Source: an uncultured Muribaculaceae bacterium (GTDB taxonomy: Bacteria; Bacteroidota; Bacteroidia; Bacteroidales; Muribaculaceae). Taken from it: a stretch of DNA of 51,292 nt. How positions within the stretch are numbered: the first letter of the stretch is position 1; the number at the start of each line of letters is the position of its first letter. The notes under the pieces were generated by a model, which saw only the letters and a program-made list of their open reading frames with translations, made no database searches and was not told the DNA's origin. The position numbers were made by a program, and so were the translations under genes. Where the stretch lies: assembly GCA_910587355.1 (NCBI GenBank), contig CAJUKF010000016.1, positions 1-51,292 on the forward strand, in the 5' to 3' direction. Shown piece after piece: positions 35,406 to 42,496 of this stretch.

Positions 35406-35839
35406 TGATACGTGCCGAAGGCACGTCCGTACACTTTGAATGATGCCGTGCATCATTTTTTATTGTCATGGTTTGCGGCGTCGGGTTACAGACGCGCCGG
35501 GACTGCAGTTGTTCTAATGAGAGTGGCGTAGCCACGTCATCGTTGTTAACCACGTACGAAGTGCGTGGGGGTCGAAAAATCCATACGGAGTGGCGGAACC
35601 ACGATATTGTGAATAAACGCATTACAATACCGTGGCTCCGCCACTCTATATGAAGTTTGTTCTCGTTGCGTGGACGTGAAAATCATGCTCCTATTTGGTT
35701 TGTATGACAGGAGATTGAATGTTGTTGGTATCGGTTTCCGTTGATACGTGCCAAAGGCACGTCCGTACACTTTGAATGATGCTCAGCATCATTTTTTATT
35801 GTCATGGATGTGGCGTCGGGTTACAAACCCGCCGAGACT
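35406..35839 (+). repeat. Compound palindromic repeat, copy B (434 bp)
   Basis: Same order of parts as copy A. TGATACGTGCC with the GAAGGCACGT hairpin comes first, then the T-tailed hairpin at 35439-35457. GCGTCGGGTTACAGACGC, the GTGGC/GCCAC and CCACG/CGTGG palindromes, the long shared spacer (ATCCATACGGAGTGGCGG etc.) and a second set of hairpins at 35740-35795 follow. It differs from copy A by scattered substitutions and single-base length changes. Confidence 0.8.
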
Positions 35840-35894
35840 GCAGTTACATTCTGAGGCGCGGACGCGAAGAATCGCATTCCTACTTATGTGTTTT

Positions 35895-36770
35895 TTACTT
35901 TCCGCAGGGTTTGAGCTGGGGCCAGGAGGTGTGGCTGACTGTGGTCTTTATGGTGGAGTCGATTACTTTTTTCTGGGCCTCGTTGACGCGTGCGGGACGG
36001 TAGGGAACCTGGGCGGGATTTAGGCCGAGCAGGCAGCGGAGCCATGTGGCGGCGGCAATGTAGCGGCTCATTTTTTTGTCGAGGTGGTAGCCGTCGCGTG
36101 TGAGGTCGTCGCCGAGGGCAGTGGTGCGTGCGGCCTGTATTACGTCGCCTACAGGAATGACGGCCTTGATGTCGGGGTTCGCTTTAACAAGGGCTGTGAC
36201 AGCGGAGCAGATGCTGTCGTACATCACATGCTGGTCACGGCCGTAGTATACGAATCCGCCGTGGTTGCTGTCGGGGGAGTAGGCCCATGTCTGATGCCAT
36301 ACGAAACGGGGATGCTCGCCGACGATGGCGCGTACGTCCTTGATAAGGGCCGGAAGGTTGCGGTATGTCTCTTTTTTGCCGGAATCGTGGCTTGCCTGCT
36401 GGAAGGATATGATGTCCCATGGCTCGTCGAGGAGGGCACGGCTGAGCACGTCGTTGTTTATGGTATCGCATCGGCCCGAGGTGTCGGATTTGCGGTAGCT
36501 GTAGTCAGGTTTGTTGTTTTTCAGATTATCGTAGTGGCGTTCGACGGGGCATCCGCCGATATAGAGGTTGCCGACAATCACATTCGCGCCGGCTGATTTG
36601 CATAGCGGAATGAACTCCTGCTCAAGGGCATCTTCCGAAAAACTGTTGCCAATGGCAAGTATACGCAGTGTGTCGCCGTGGCATACGGGAGTTTTGGGGG
36701 CACAGAGTGCGGTTGCTGCAAGTGATATGCCGAGCACGGCGGCTAAAAATCTCAGATTAAGGTGTTTCAT
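35895..36770 (-). CDS. DUF4886 secreted SGNH-like hydrolase, 291 aa
   Basis: Protein of the DUF4886 type found in Bacteroidetes, with an SGNH-hydrolase-like fold. A signal peptide (HLNLRFLAAVLGISLAATALC) precedes ILAIGNSFSEDALEQ (block I, GNSFS with the likely nucleophile Ser). IISFQQASHDSG and, near the end, DGYHLDKKMSRY (Asp/His pair) follow. The substrate is unknown; a sugar or peptidoglycan ester is a guess. The ATG at 36770 was preferred to one at 36803 because it begins a clean signal peptide, although both lie after the promoter. Divergent from the M64 peptidase gene. Confidence 0.82.
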   Translation of the reverse strand: MKHLNLRFLAAVLGISLAATALCAPKTPVCHGDTLRILAIGNSFSEDALEQEFIPLCKSAGANVIVGNLYIGGCPVERHYDNLKNNKPDYSYRKSDTSGRCDTINNDVLSRALLDEPWDIISFQQASHDSGKKETYRNLPALIKDVRAIVGEHPRFVWHQTWAYSPDSNHGGFVYYGRDQHVMYDSICSAVTALVKANPDIKAVIPVGDVIQAARTTALGDDLTRDGYHLDKKMSRYIAAATWLRCLLGLNPAQVPYRPARVNEAQKKVIDSTIKTTVSHTSWPQLKPCGK

Positions 36771-36816
36771 TTTTATTCGGATTGTCGGGGGCGTTTGTTT
36801 CATATGTGGCGCCTGA

Positions 36817-36846
36817 CAAAGTTAGTGATTATTCTTCAGACGGCAA
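36817..36846 (-). promoter_or_regulatory. Promoter of the DUF4886 gene
   Basis: Minus strand: -33 TTG (plus-strand CAA 36844-36846), 19-bp spacer, -7 TAACTTTG (plus-strand CAAAGTTA 36817-36824). The start of transcription is expected near 36812. Confidence 0.7.
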
Positions 36847-36944
36847 GCCGCGATGTTGAAAAATGTTAAAAACCGGCTGCGTAAGGGAGGGTATTGCCGG
36901 CTGTTTGGCACTTTTTGGATAATTTCGCGGAAAATGTCATCACA

Positions 36945-38234
36945 ATGAAAGCAGGATTACACATAGCGGCTTTCGCCACATTGCTTTGCACACTTGCGGC
37001 ACCGGCAGCCGACTTCGACAGCGTATTCGCAGATTCAACTCTCCGCATAGACTACACTCTTGCAGGCAACAGCCGCGACTGCCATGTATTTCTCAACCGC
37101 CAGCATAAATCGGCGGGGTGGTATGGTCGCCGTCACAATACCTCCGCGCTTCCGCTGCAGGGCAACGGCATAATCACCATGACCGATTCGGTGTCGGGCG
37201 ACACAATCTACCGTCACAGTTTCTCGACGCTTTTCCATGAATGGCGCGAGACAGCGGAAGCGGCGCAGACATCGCGTTCGTATGAGAATTCGTTCATTCT
37301 TCCGCTTCCCCGTAAAGCCGCAAAGGTAACTATAGAACTGCTCGACAACCGGCATGATGTGGTGGCAAGCAACTCGCACTATTACTCGCCGTCGGATATC
37401 CTGGTGAGCAAGCGTATGCCGCATAAAGTGTCGGACTACAGCTATATACACCGCGGAGGTGACGAGCATGAGGTGATTGACGTGGCGATTCTCGCCGAGG
37501 GCTATGCCGAGGCCGAACGCGAATTGTTTATGGATGATGCACGCAATGCCGTGGATGCTATTTTCAGTCACGAACCTTTTGCATCGCATCGCCGGGATTT
37601 CAATTTTATTGCGGTATGGACGCCGTCGGAAGAGAGCGGCATCAGTGTGCCGAGGCTCGGAGACTGGCGCAACACGGCTTTCGGTTCGCACTACGATACC
37701 TTCTACTCCGACCGTTACCTGACAACACCGAATGTGTGCGCCATTTACGACAGCCTTGAGGGAGTGCCGTTCGAGCATATCATCATTCTTGCCAACAGCC
37801 CTGTGTACGGCGGAGGCGGAATCTACAACAGCTATACGCTTACGACATCGAAAAACGCGAACTTCCGTCCCGTAGTGGTGCATGAATTCGGCCACAGTTT
37901 CGGCGGTCTCGCTGACGAGTATTTCTATCCCAATGATGAAATGGCAGGGCTGTATCCGACCGATATAGAGCCGTGGGAGCCTAACATCACCACGCTCGTT
38001 GATTTCGCATCGAAGTGGCAGCCGATAGTGCCCGAAAAGACTCCGGTGCCGACACCGGCAGAGCAAGCGGAGCGCTATCCTGTGGGCGTCTTCGAGGGAG
38101 GCGGATATTCGTTCAAGGGCGTTTACCGTCCGGCTGACCGCTGCCGTATGCGCGATAACGACTGGCCGACGTTTTGTCCGGCTTGTCAGAGGGCGATTGA
38201 GCTGCTGATTAATTTTTATGTGGGGCGAGAGTGA
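36945..38234 (+). CDS. M64 family (IgA-peptidase-type) zinc metallopeptidase, secreted, 429 aa
   Basis: Secreted protease of family M64, common in gut Bacteroidetes. The signal peptide ends near AAPAAD (residue 22). The N-terminal M64_N-type beta domain covers about 30-150. The catalytic domain starts with VIDVAILAEGY, continues with FNFIAVWTPSEESG and HYDTFYSDRYL, and has the zinc motif VVHEFGHSFGGLADEYFY (His313, Glu314, His317, then the Asp324-Glu325 pair). The ATG at 36945 was chosen because it starts the signal peptide; the frame is open back to 36894. A near-consensus -7 TAATTTCG is at 36920-36927. The last 26 bp overlap the convergent gene at 38209. Confidence 0.9.
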   Translation: MKAGLHIAAFATLLCTLAAPAADFDSVFADSTLRIDYTLAGNSRDCHVFLNRQHKSAGWYGRRHNTSALPLQGNGIITMTDSVSGDTIYRHSFSTLFHEWRETAEAAQTSRSYENSFILPLPRKAAKVTIELLDNRHDVVASNSHYYSPSDILVSKRMPHKVSDYSYIHRGGDEHEVIDVAILAEGYAEAERELFMDDARNAVDAIFSHEPFASHRRDFNFIAVWTPSEESGISVPRLGDWRNTAFGSHYDTFYSDRYLTTPNVCAIYDSLEGVPFEHIIILANSPVYGGGGIYNSYTLTTSKNANFRPVVVHEFGHSFGGLADEYFYPNDEMAGLYPTDIEPWEPNITTLVDFASKWQPIVPEKTPVPTPAEQAERYPVGVFEGGGYSFKGVYRPADRCRMRDNDWPTFCPACQRAIELLINFYVGRE

Positions 38235-38703
38235 GGCCTAATTGGCGGCTCTGGGGAAGGAGGAGATAGACAAGCCACTCGGTGACGGCTTCGACAAGGG
38301 AGCCGGAGGTAATGAGGGGTTTGCCGTCGAGCAGCACGGTGTCGGGAGTGAGGGTGATTTCGAAATCGAGGGGCGCGTCTTTGGAAGCTATTTCGCGTGC
38401 CTGTTCAACTTTGTCGTCACTTAACGGGATGTGGCGTGTGGATGTGGCCTGCGAGAGCGCGCGGCCACGTTTCAAATCGTCACATAGGAAAAACACGGTG
38501 CTTCCGGTGGCTCCGAGCGCTCTGACTGCGGCTTCGGCAGCCTCAGGGGCTGCCGGGAGTCCGCAGACGAGAATTCTTCGGCGTCCGAAAGGGAGGCATG
38601 CCGTGCCGGCCTTCACGCCGAGGGGGCTGTAACGGCGCGAAAGGGCAGGGGAAGGCGCACGCCGGTGCTCCTCCATTTTCTTTTCGAGATAATTGTCAGC
38701 CAT
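38209..38703 (-). CDS. Conserved hypothetical protein, small, 164 aa
   Basis: I do not recognise a named domain with confidence. The start MADNYLEKKMEEHRRAP is soluble and charged; there is no signal peptide or membrane helix. RRILVCGLPAAPEAAEAAVR followed by STVFFLCDDL near residues 45-80 looks like the first beta-alpha-beta unit of a Rossmann-like fold, but the usual GxGxxG is absent. The ATG at 38703 overlaps the last 8 bp of the upstream phosphoesterase gene, so translation is probably coupled, and longer starts would run back into that gene. The 3' end overlaps the convergent M64 gene by 26 bp. Confidence 0.6.
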   Translation of the reverse strand: MADNYLEKKMEEHRRAPSPALSRRYSPLGVKAGTACLPFGRRRILVCGLPAAPEAAEAAVRALGATGSTVFFLCDDLKRGRALSQATSTRHIPLSDDKVEQAREIASKDAPLDFEITLTPDTVLLDGKPLITSGSLVEAVTEWLVYLLLPQSRQLGLTLAPHKN

Positions 38704-40537
38704 TGCGTGAGATGCGGTAAATGGTGCCTTCAATGAGTGAAACATATATGTCGCCTGTAGTCGGGTCGACGTCAATGCCGTTGATTTCGCTTACTCCAAG
38801 CGGGAGCTGGGCGACAAGGCCGGAGCCGTCGGCACGGGAGATAGTGACTATGCCGCGGCGCGAGCCTGTGTATACATAGCCGTCTTTTTCGACAATCACG
38901 CAGGGAGCATGTTCGTATCCGAGCCCGAGGTCGACAGTCCACAGTTCCTTAAAGACGGGTGATGTGGCATCGACTGCCACCAGTTCGCCGTCCATGGTCT
39001 TGGCATAGACACGGGTGCCGTCTTCGCTGTGTCCGAGGCTCTCGCGGTAGCGGTGCGAATTGTCGCGCCAGAGCTGGCGCCCTGTGGCACGGTCGAGCAT
39101 GGTCATATAGCGGTCGGGAGCCACAATAATCACTTTGTCGCCTGCAATGACAGGCACCACATTGCCGGGGCCGAGCATGTTGGCTGTCTTACCGTTGTTC
39201 CAGCACCAGCGGAGCCGTCCGGTCTTGAGGTCGAGACAGCGCAGATTGGTGTCCCATGCGCCGAAGATGAGGTCGTTGCCTTCGATTGCGGGAGCGGCCT
39301 GACAGTAGTTGAAAATCGAGTCGTAGCTCCAGACGAGCTTGCCATTGTCGGCGCGGCGGCGTTCGATTCGGCCGTCACCGCCCTGAATGTATCCCTTTCC
39401 GTCGGGTGTGATAGTGCCGTCGGCCACATAGGGCCCGCTTTTCGACGGCTGTTTGCCCGACACCATGCCGTCGGGAGTGATTATGAGGATGCCGTCGTGA
39501 GCCGGCACGGCTATTTTACCGCTTGTAAGCGCAACGGGACGGCTGAACAGCGATGCTCCGGTGGGAACGCTCCATGCCTGAGTGCCGTCGGCTTTGCGGA
39601 CGGCGCGAGCATAGCCGAGAGAGTTGCCGAAATATACGTTGTCTTTATCGAATTCCAGACGCGTGAATACGGATGCGCTGTCGGCCCATACCTTATCTAC
39701 CTTGAAGCCGTCGGGAACTTTAAGTTCCGGGCGTGCGGGGAGAACGGCTTTTGGGTGGTTTACGGTGTTTGCGAAAGCGAATTTCGCTTCGGGGTCACGT
39801 CCTATGGGTTTATTATATACGTGTACCCAGTCGTTGTCGATGTCGATGACAGTATATCCGTAGTCGCCCTTTCCCATATCGAGTGCGCGTGTCATTACGC
39901 AGGGAATGCCCGAGTCGGGAGCGCCGCCCGCATTGTATGCGCGCCAGCGGTGATAGTGGCCGTTGATGTGGCCGATGACGGGATACTGCTCGAGGAGGGT
40001 TATGTAATCGGTATAGTTGTCAAGGTCAGCAAGAAGAGGGTAGTGGTTGAACGAAAGCACGCGTCGGCCGGGCGTGACGGCTGTGTTGAGTGTCGCCTTG
40101 AGCCAGTGGAGGTCTTCCTGCTTGATATGTCCGTCGCCCATTTTCATGTACGGACCACAGTTTATGCCGACAATCACGAGCGAATCGATGCGTGTGACGA
40201 ATCGGTCATTGCCCCACAAATCGAAAAATGCTTTTGTTGCACTGCGGCTCCATGTGCTTTCGTGGTTGCCAGGGAGGACGTGGAGAGGGTGGCGTATGCT
40301 GTCGATAATTGATTTTACGTTTTCGAGTTCCACGACGGAACCTTCGTTTCCGAGGTCGCCGTTCACAATGACGGCATCGTAATCAGCGGCATTTATTTCG
40401 TCAACGGCAAGTCGGAGCTGGCGTTCGTTGGCGTTTCCGGGCGTGACGTGAATGTCGTTGAGGACGGCAATATGCTGTGCCGATATACCCGAGACTGCCA
40501 GTAATGAGATAATTGTTAATAAAAAAAGCTTTTTCAT
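38696..40537 (-). CDS. Secreted calcineurin-like phosphoesterase fused to a PQQ-like beta-propeller, 613 aa
   Basis: A signal peptide (residues 1-20, VSGISAQ) is followed by a metallophosphoesterase domain at about 22-260 with all metal-binding motifs. These are LNDIH (Asp28, His30), VNGDLGNEG, LPGNHES, SFNHYP and INGHYHRW. From about residue 290 the chain becomes a beta-propeller of PQQ type. Its repeats read WADSASVFTRLEFDKDNVYF, GTQAWSVPTGA, NGKLVWSYDSIF and LKTGRLRWCWNNGK, and it ends with DPTTGDIYVSLIEGTIYRI. The propeller probably binds a partner or substrate in the periplasm or at the surface. The substrate is unknown. Confidence 0.85.
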   Translation of the reverse strand: MKKLFLLTIISLLAVSGISAQHIAVLNDIHVTPGNANERQLRLAVDEINAADYDAVIVNGDLGNEGSVVELENVKSIIDSIRHPLHVLPGNHESTWSRSATKAFFDLWGNDRFVTRIDSLVIVGINCGPYMKMGDGHIKQEDLHWLKATLNTAVTPGRRVLSFNHYPLLADLDNYTDYITLLEQYPVIGHINGHYHRWRAYNAGGAPDSGIPCVMTRALDMGKGDYGYTVIDIDNDWVHVYNKPIGRDPEAKFAFANTVNHPKAVLPARPELKVPDGFKVDKVWADSASVFTRLEFDKDNVYFGNSLGYARAVRKADGTQAWSVPTGASLFSRPVALTSGKIAVPAHDGILIITPDGMVSGKQPSKSGPYVADGTITPDGKGYIQGGDGRIERRRADNGKLVWSYDSIFNYCQAAPAIEGNDLIFGAWDTNLRCLDLKTGRLRWCWNNGKTANMLGPGNVVPVIAGDKVIIVAPDRYMTMLDRATGRQLWRDNSHRYRESLGHSEDGTRVYAKTMDGELVAVDATSPVFKELWTVDLGLGYEHAPCVIVEKDGYVYTGSRRGIVTISRADGSGLVAQLPLGVSEINGIDVDPTTGDIYVSLIEGTIYRISRNG

Positions 40538-40578
40538 CAGTATAAATTCAGAGATTGCAGTGATTTTGCTTACTGATG

Positions 40579-40586
40579 CAAATTTA
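40579..40586 (-). promoter_or_regulatory. -7 element of the phosphoesterase gene
   Basis: Minus-strand TAAATTTG (plus-strand CAAATTTA). Transcription would start near 40575, about 38 nt before the ATG at 40537. No -33 TTG at the expected place. Confidence 0.45.
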
Positions 40587-40797
40587 AATTTTTTTTTCCG
40601 ATAAAGCGGTATCGCGAATCAGCATTTTAACACGGGGTAAAGTAAGAAAAGAGTCATTAAAATGCCGTTACAGAGCTCCTGAGACCTTTTTGTGGAGAAA
40701 GAGAAATTATTTTAAATTAAGAAAAAACTTTTTCAACTAAAGCATTGTTATATTTTCAAAATCACTGAAATACTCACAACTATTATTTATGATTGAT

Positions 40798-41853
40798 ATG
40801 AAACGAATCGCATTAATCCTTGCTGTTGCTCTCAGTAGCGCAGCTTGCTTCGCTCAGGTAACCAAGAGCGAAATGAAACAGCTCCAGAGCTTCCTTTCTC
40901 AGCCTTCTGAAAAAGGAGAGACCAATGCTCAGGCTCTGAAAATTACTAATGTGAACGACCCCTCGACATGGGAAGGAGTCACCGTCGTAGGCAAGAATGT
41001 CACCTCTATTGATTGGAAAGGCAAAAAACTTGCCGGCGCTCTCGACCTCTCGGGATTCAAGGCCCTTACTAAAGTCGACGTTTCCCGCAACGCCATCACA
41101 TCCCTGACCGTAAGCGGTGACAACGCACTTGTTGAAGTCAACGCTTCGCGAAACAAACTTCAGACTGTAGACTTCACCGGCTGCGCCAGCCTCTCCAAGG
41201 TGTCAATCAACAACAACCGCCTTACAGAGTTCAGTATTGAAAATGTGCCGATGATTAAGACGCTGAATGTTTCGTCGAACCTTCTTGCCGCTCTCGACCT
41301 TCAGGCTTCGCCGACACTTGAGACCCTCAACTGTCAGGGCAATCATCTCGAAAGCCTCAGCGTGACCGACTGCACGGCCCTTAAAAATCTATACTGCGGC
41401 TACAACAAGCTTACGGCAATCAACCTCTTCGGTACAAGCAATCTGCAGAACCTCAATGTGGACAGCAACCAAATCGGCAACATGATTATCTCCGGCCTGC
41501 CCTCTCTGTCAAGTTTCCTCTGCACCGACAACAACATGAAGACCCTCGCCCTGCGTGAGTGCCAGAACCTCCTCGATATCGTCTGCTCGTACAACAACCT
41601 TACCAGTTTCGGTGTAAGCAACTGCCCGAACATCGTATTCGTAGACTGCTCGTACAACGACCTTACAACCCTTACCCTTGCAAACCAGACCTTCCTGCAG
41701 CGTCTGCTCTGCAACAACAACGAACTCACAATGCTTGATGTAAGTTTCGACCAGGCTCTTACCTACATCAACTGCCGCTTCAACATGATTACCGACCTCC
41801 GCACCCAGGCTTGCCCCAACCTCCGCATGATAGCCTGCCAGTGGAACTACTAA
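40798..41853 (+). CDS. Secreted leucine-rich repeat protein, 351 aa
   Basis: Predicted extracytoplasmic binding protein. The signal peptide (MKRIALILAVALSSAACFAQ) is followed by an N-terminal segment (about 20-75) and then about eleven LRR units of 21-23 residues. Their pattern is LKNLYCGYNKLTAINL: an Asn ladder with Cys in some units, close to the internalin-like LRRs of Bacteroidetes. Stop TAA 41853. There is no C-terminal sorting tail. The start could also be the ATG at 40789, three codons earlier. The ligand is unknown. Confidence 0.8.
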   Translation: MKRIALILAVALSSAACFAQVTKSEMKQLQSFLSQPSEKGETNAQALKITNVNDPSTWEGVTVVGKNVTSIDWKGKKLAGALDLSGFKALTKVDVSRNAITSLTVSGDNALVEVNASRNKLQTVDFTGCASLSKVSINNNRLTEFSIENVPMIKTLNVSSNLLAALDLQASPTLETLNCQGNHLESLSVTDCTALKNLYCGYNKLTAINLFGTSNLQNLNVDSNQIGNMIISGLPSLSSFLCTDNNMKTLALRECQNLLDIVCSYNNLTSFGVSNCPNIVFVDCSYNDLTTLTLANQTFLQRLLCNNNELTMLDVSFDQALTYINCRFNMITDLRTQACPNLRMIACQWNY

Positions 41854-41943
41854 TCACGGCTCAGGATAAGCGAGCCAAAAACTCTCTCTTGAAGCATACA
41901 AACCCAAACAGGCAATGCGATAATACTATCTGAATAATTCCCC

Positions 41944-41990
41944 CGTCGGGGCGGCATCTTCGGGATGTCGCCCCGACGCTTTATTGTTTT
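41944..41990 (+). terminator. Very stable terminator after the LRR gene
   Basis: 15-bp stem with one G-T pair: CGTCGGGGCGGCATC (41944-41958) pairs with GATGTCGCCCCGACG (41964-41978) around a TTCGG loop. CTTTATTGTTTT follows. It isolates the RHS operon from the LRR gene. Confidence 0.88.
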
Positions 41991-42009
41991 CTAGTATTCT
42001 TATATTTTA

Positions 42010-42041
42010 TTTGCAAGTATGGAAAATAGTGTATATATTTG
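42010..42041 (+). promoter_or_regulatory. Promoter of the RHS operon
   Basis: -33 TTTG at 42010-42013, 20-bp spacer, -7 TATATTTG at 42034-42041. Transcription should start near 42046, 22 nt before the ATG at 42068. A similar sequence lies before the second RHS cassette (49497-49527). Confidence 0.78.
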
Positions 42042-42067
42042 TGAACGAAACACATTATGCTTCGGTC

Positions 42068-42496
42068 ATGAAAAAGATTTACGGCCTTTATCTCATTTTC
42101 TTACTCTCATTGTCTTTTGTCGCTTATGCCCAGAGTCCGGTCAGTTTTGCATATGATGCCGCCGGAAACAGAGTGAAACGAGAAATAATTTTGTCGCGCA
42201 GCATGCCATCGGACACCCCGGACGAAAATCCGGAGAACACATTCTTCGACACATTGGGCCGTAGGACAGTGAAGCTTACGGGGATATCGCCAAATATCGT
42301 GAAAATCGAGATTCTCGGTTACGAGCCGGCGGACGATGCCTTTGCCGAAGTCTACTCACTCGGAGGCGTGAGGCTTATTTCGCAGCCGGTGAAAGATGCC
42401 GTGGCCGAAATTGACGTAAGCGCAGAACCCGCAGGCACATATATTCTCAATGTATCGGTCAACGGACAGCGGACAACATGGAAAATCGCCAAGTGA
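42068..42496 (+). CDS. Small secreted protein with one YD-type motif and a sorting-type C-terminal tail, 142 aa
   Basis: Companion protein of the RHS gene. The signal peptide (MKKIYGLYLIFLLSLSFVAYAQ) is followed at once by SFAYDAAGNRVKREIILSR, a single YD-repeat motif like those of RHS proteins. A short linker leads to a C-terminal domain (about 70-142) with EVYSLGGVRLISQPV and AGTYILNVSVNGQRTTWKI. This resembles the type A sorting tail of T9SS cargo and the tail lost from the BspA-like protein at 34078. The ATG at 42068 was chosen for the signal peptide and the promoter position. The TGA overlaps the ATG of the RHS gene by one base. A chaperone, anchor or export role is inference. Confidence 0.72.
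   Translation: MKKIYGLYLIFLLSLSFVAYAQSPVSFAYDAAGNRVKREIILSRSMPSDTPDENPENTFFDTLGRRTVKLTGISPNIVKIEILGYEPADDAFAEVYSLGGVRLISQPVKDAVAEIDVSAEPAGTYILNVSVNGQRTTWKIAK

Larger units (their letters stand above)
35203..35894. repeat. Gene-free region with terminator and repeat copy B
   Basis: 692 bp between the interrupted BspA-like gene and the minus-strand DUF4886 gene. It holds the terminator at 35222-35254, a partial repeat fragment at about 35318-35395 (similar to 33388-33480) and the complete copy B. The frames at 35468-35653 and 35748-36023 lie in repeat sequence and are not supported as genes. Confidence 0.7.

Noticed and set aside
35748..36023. 91-aa frame at the end of repeat copy B
   Set aside because: It runs from repeat sequence into the 3' end of the minus-strand DUF4886 gene; shadow frame.
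39029..40312. 427-aa frame opposite the phosphoesterase gene
   Set aside because: Antisense frame caused by codon bias; the phosphoesterase has all catalytic motifs and a signal peptide.
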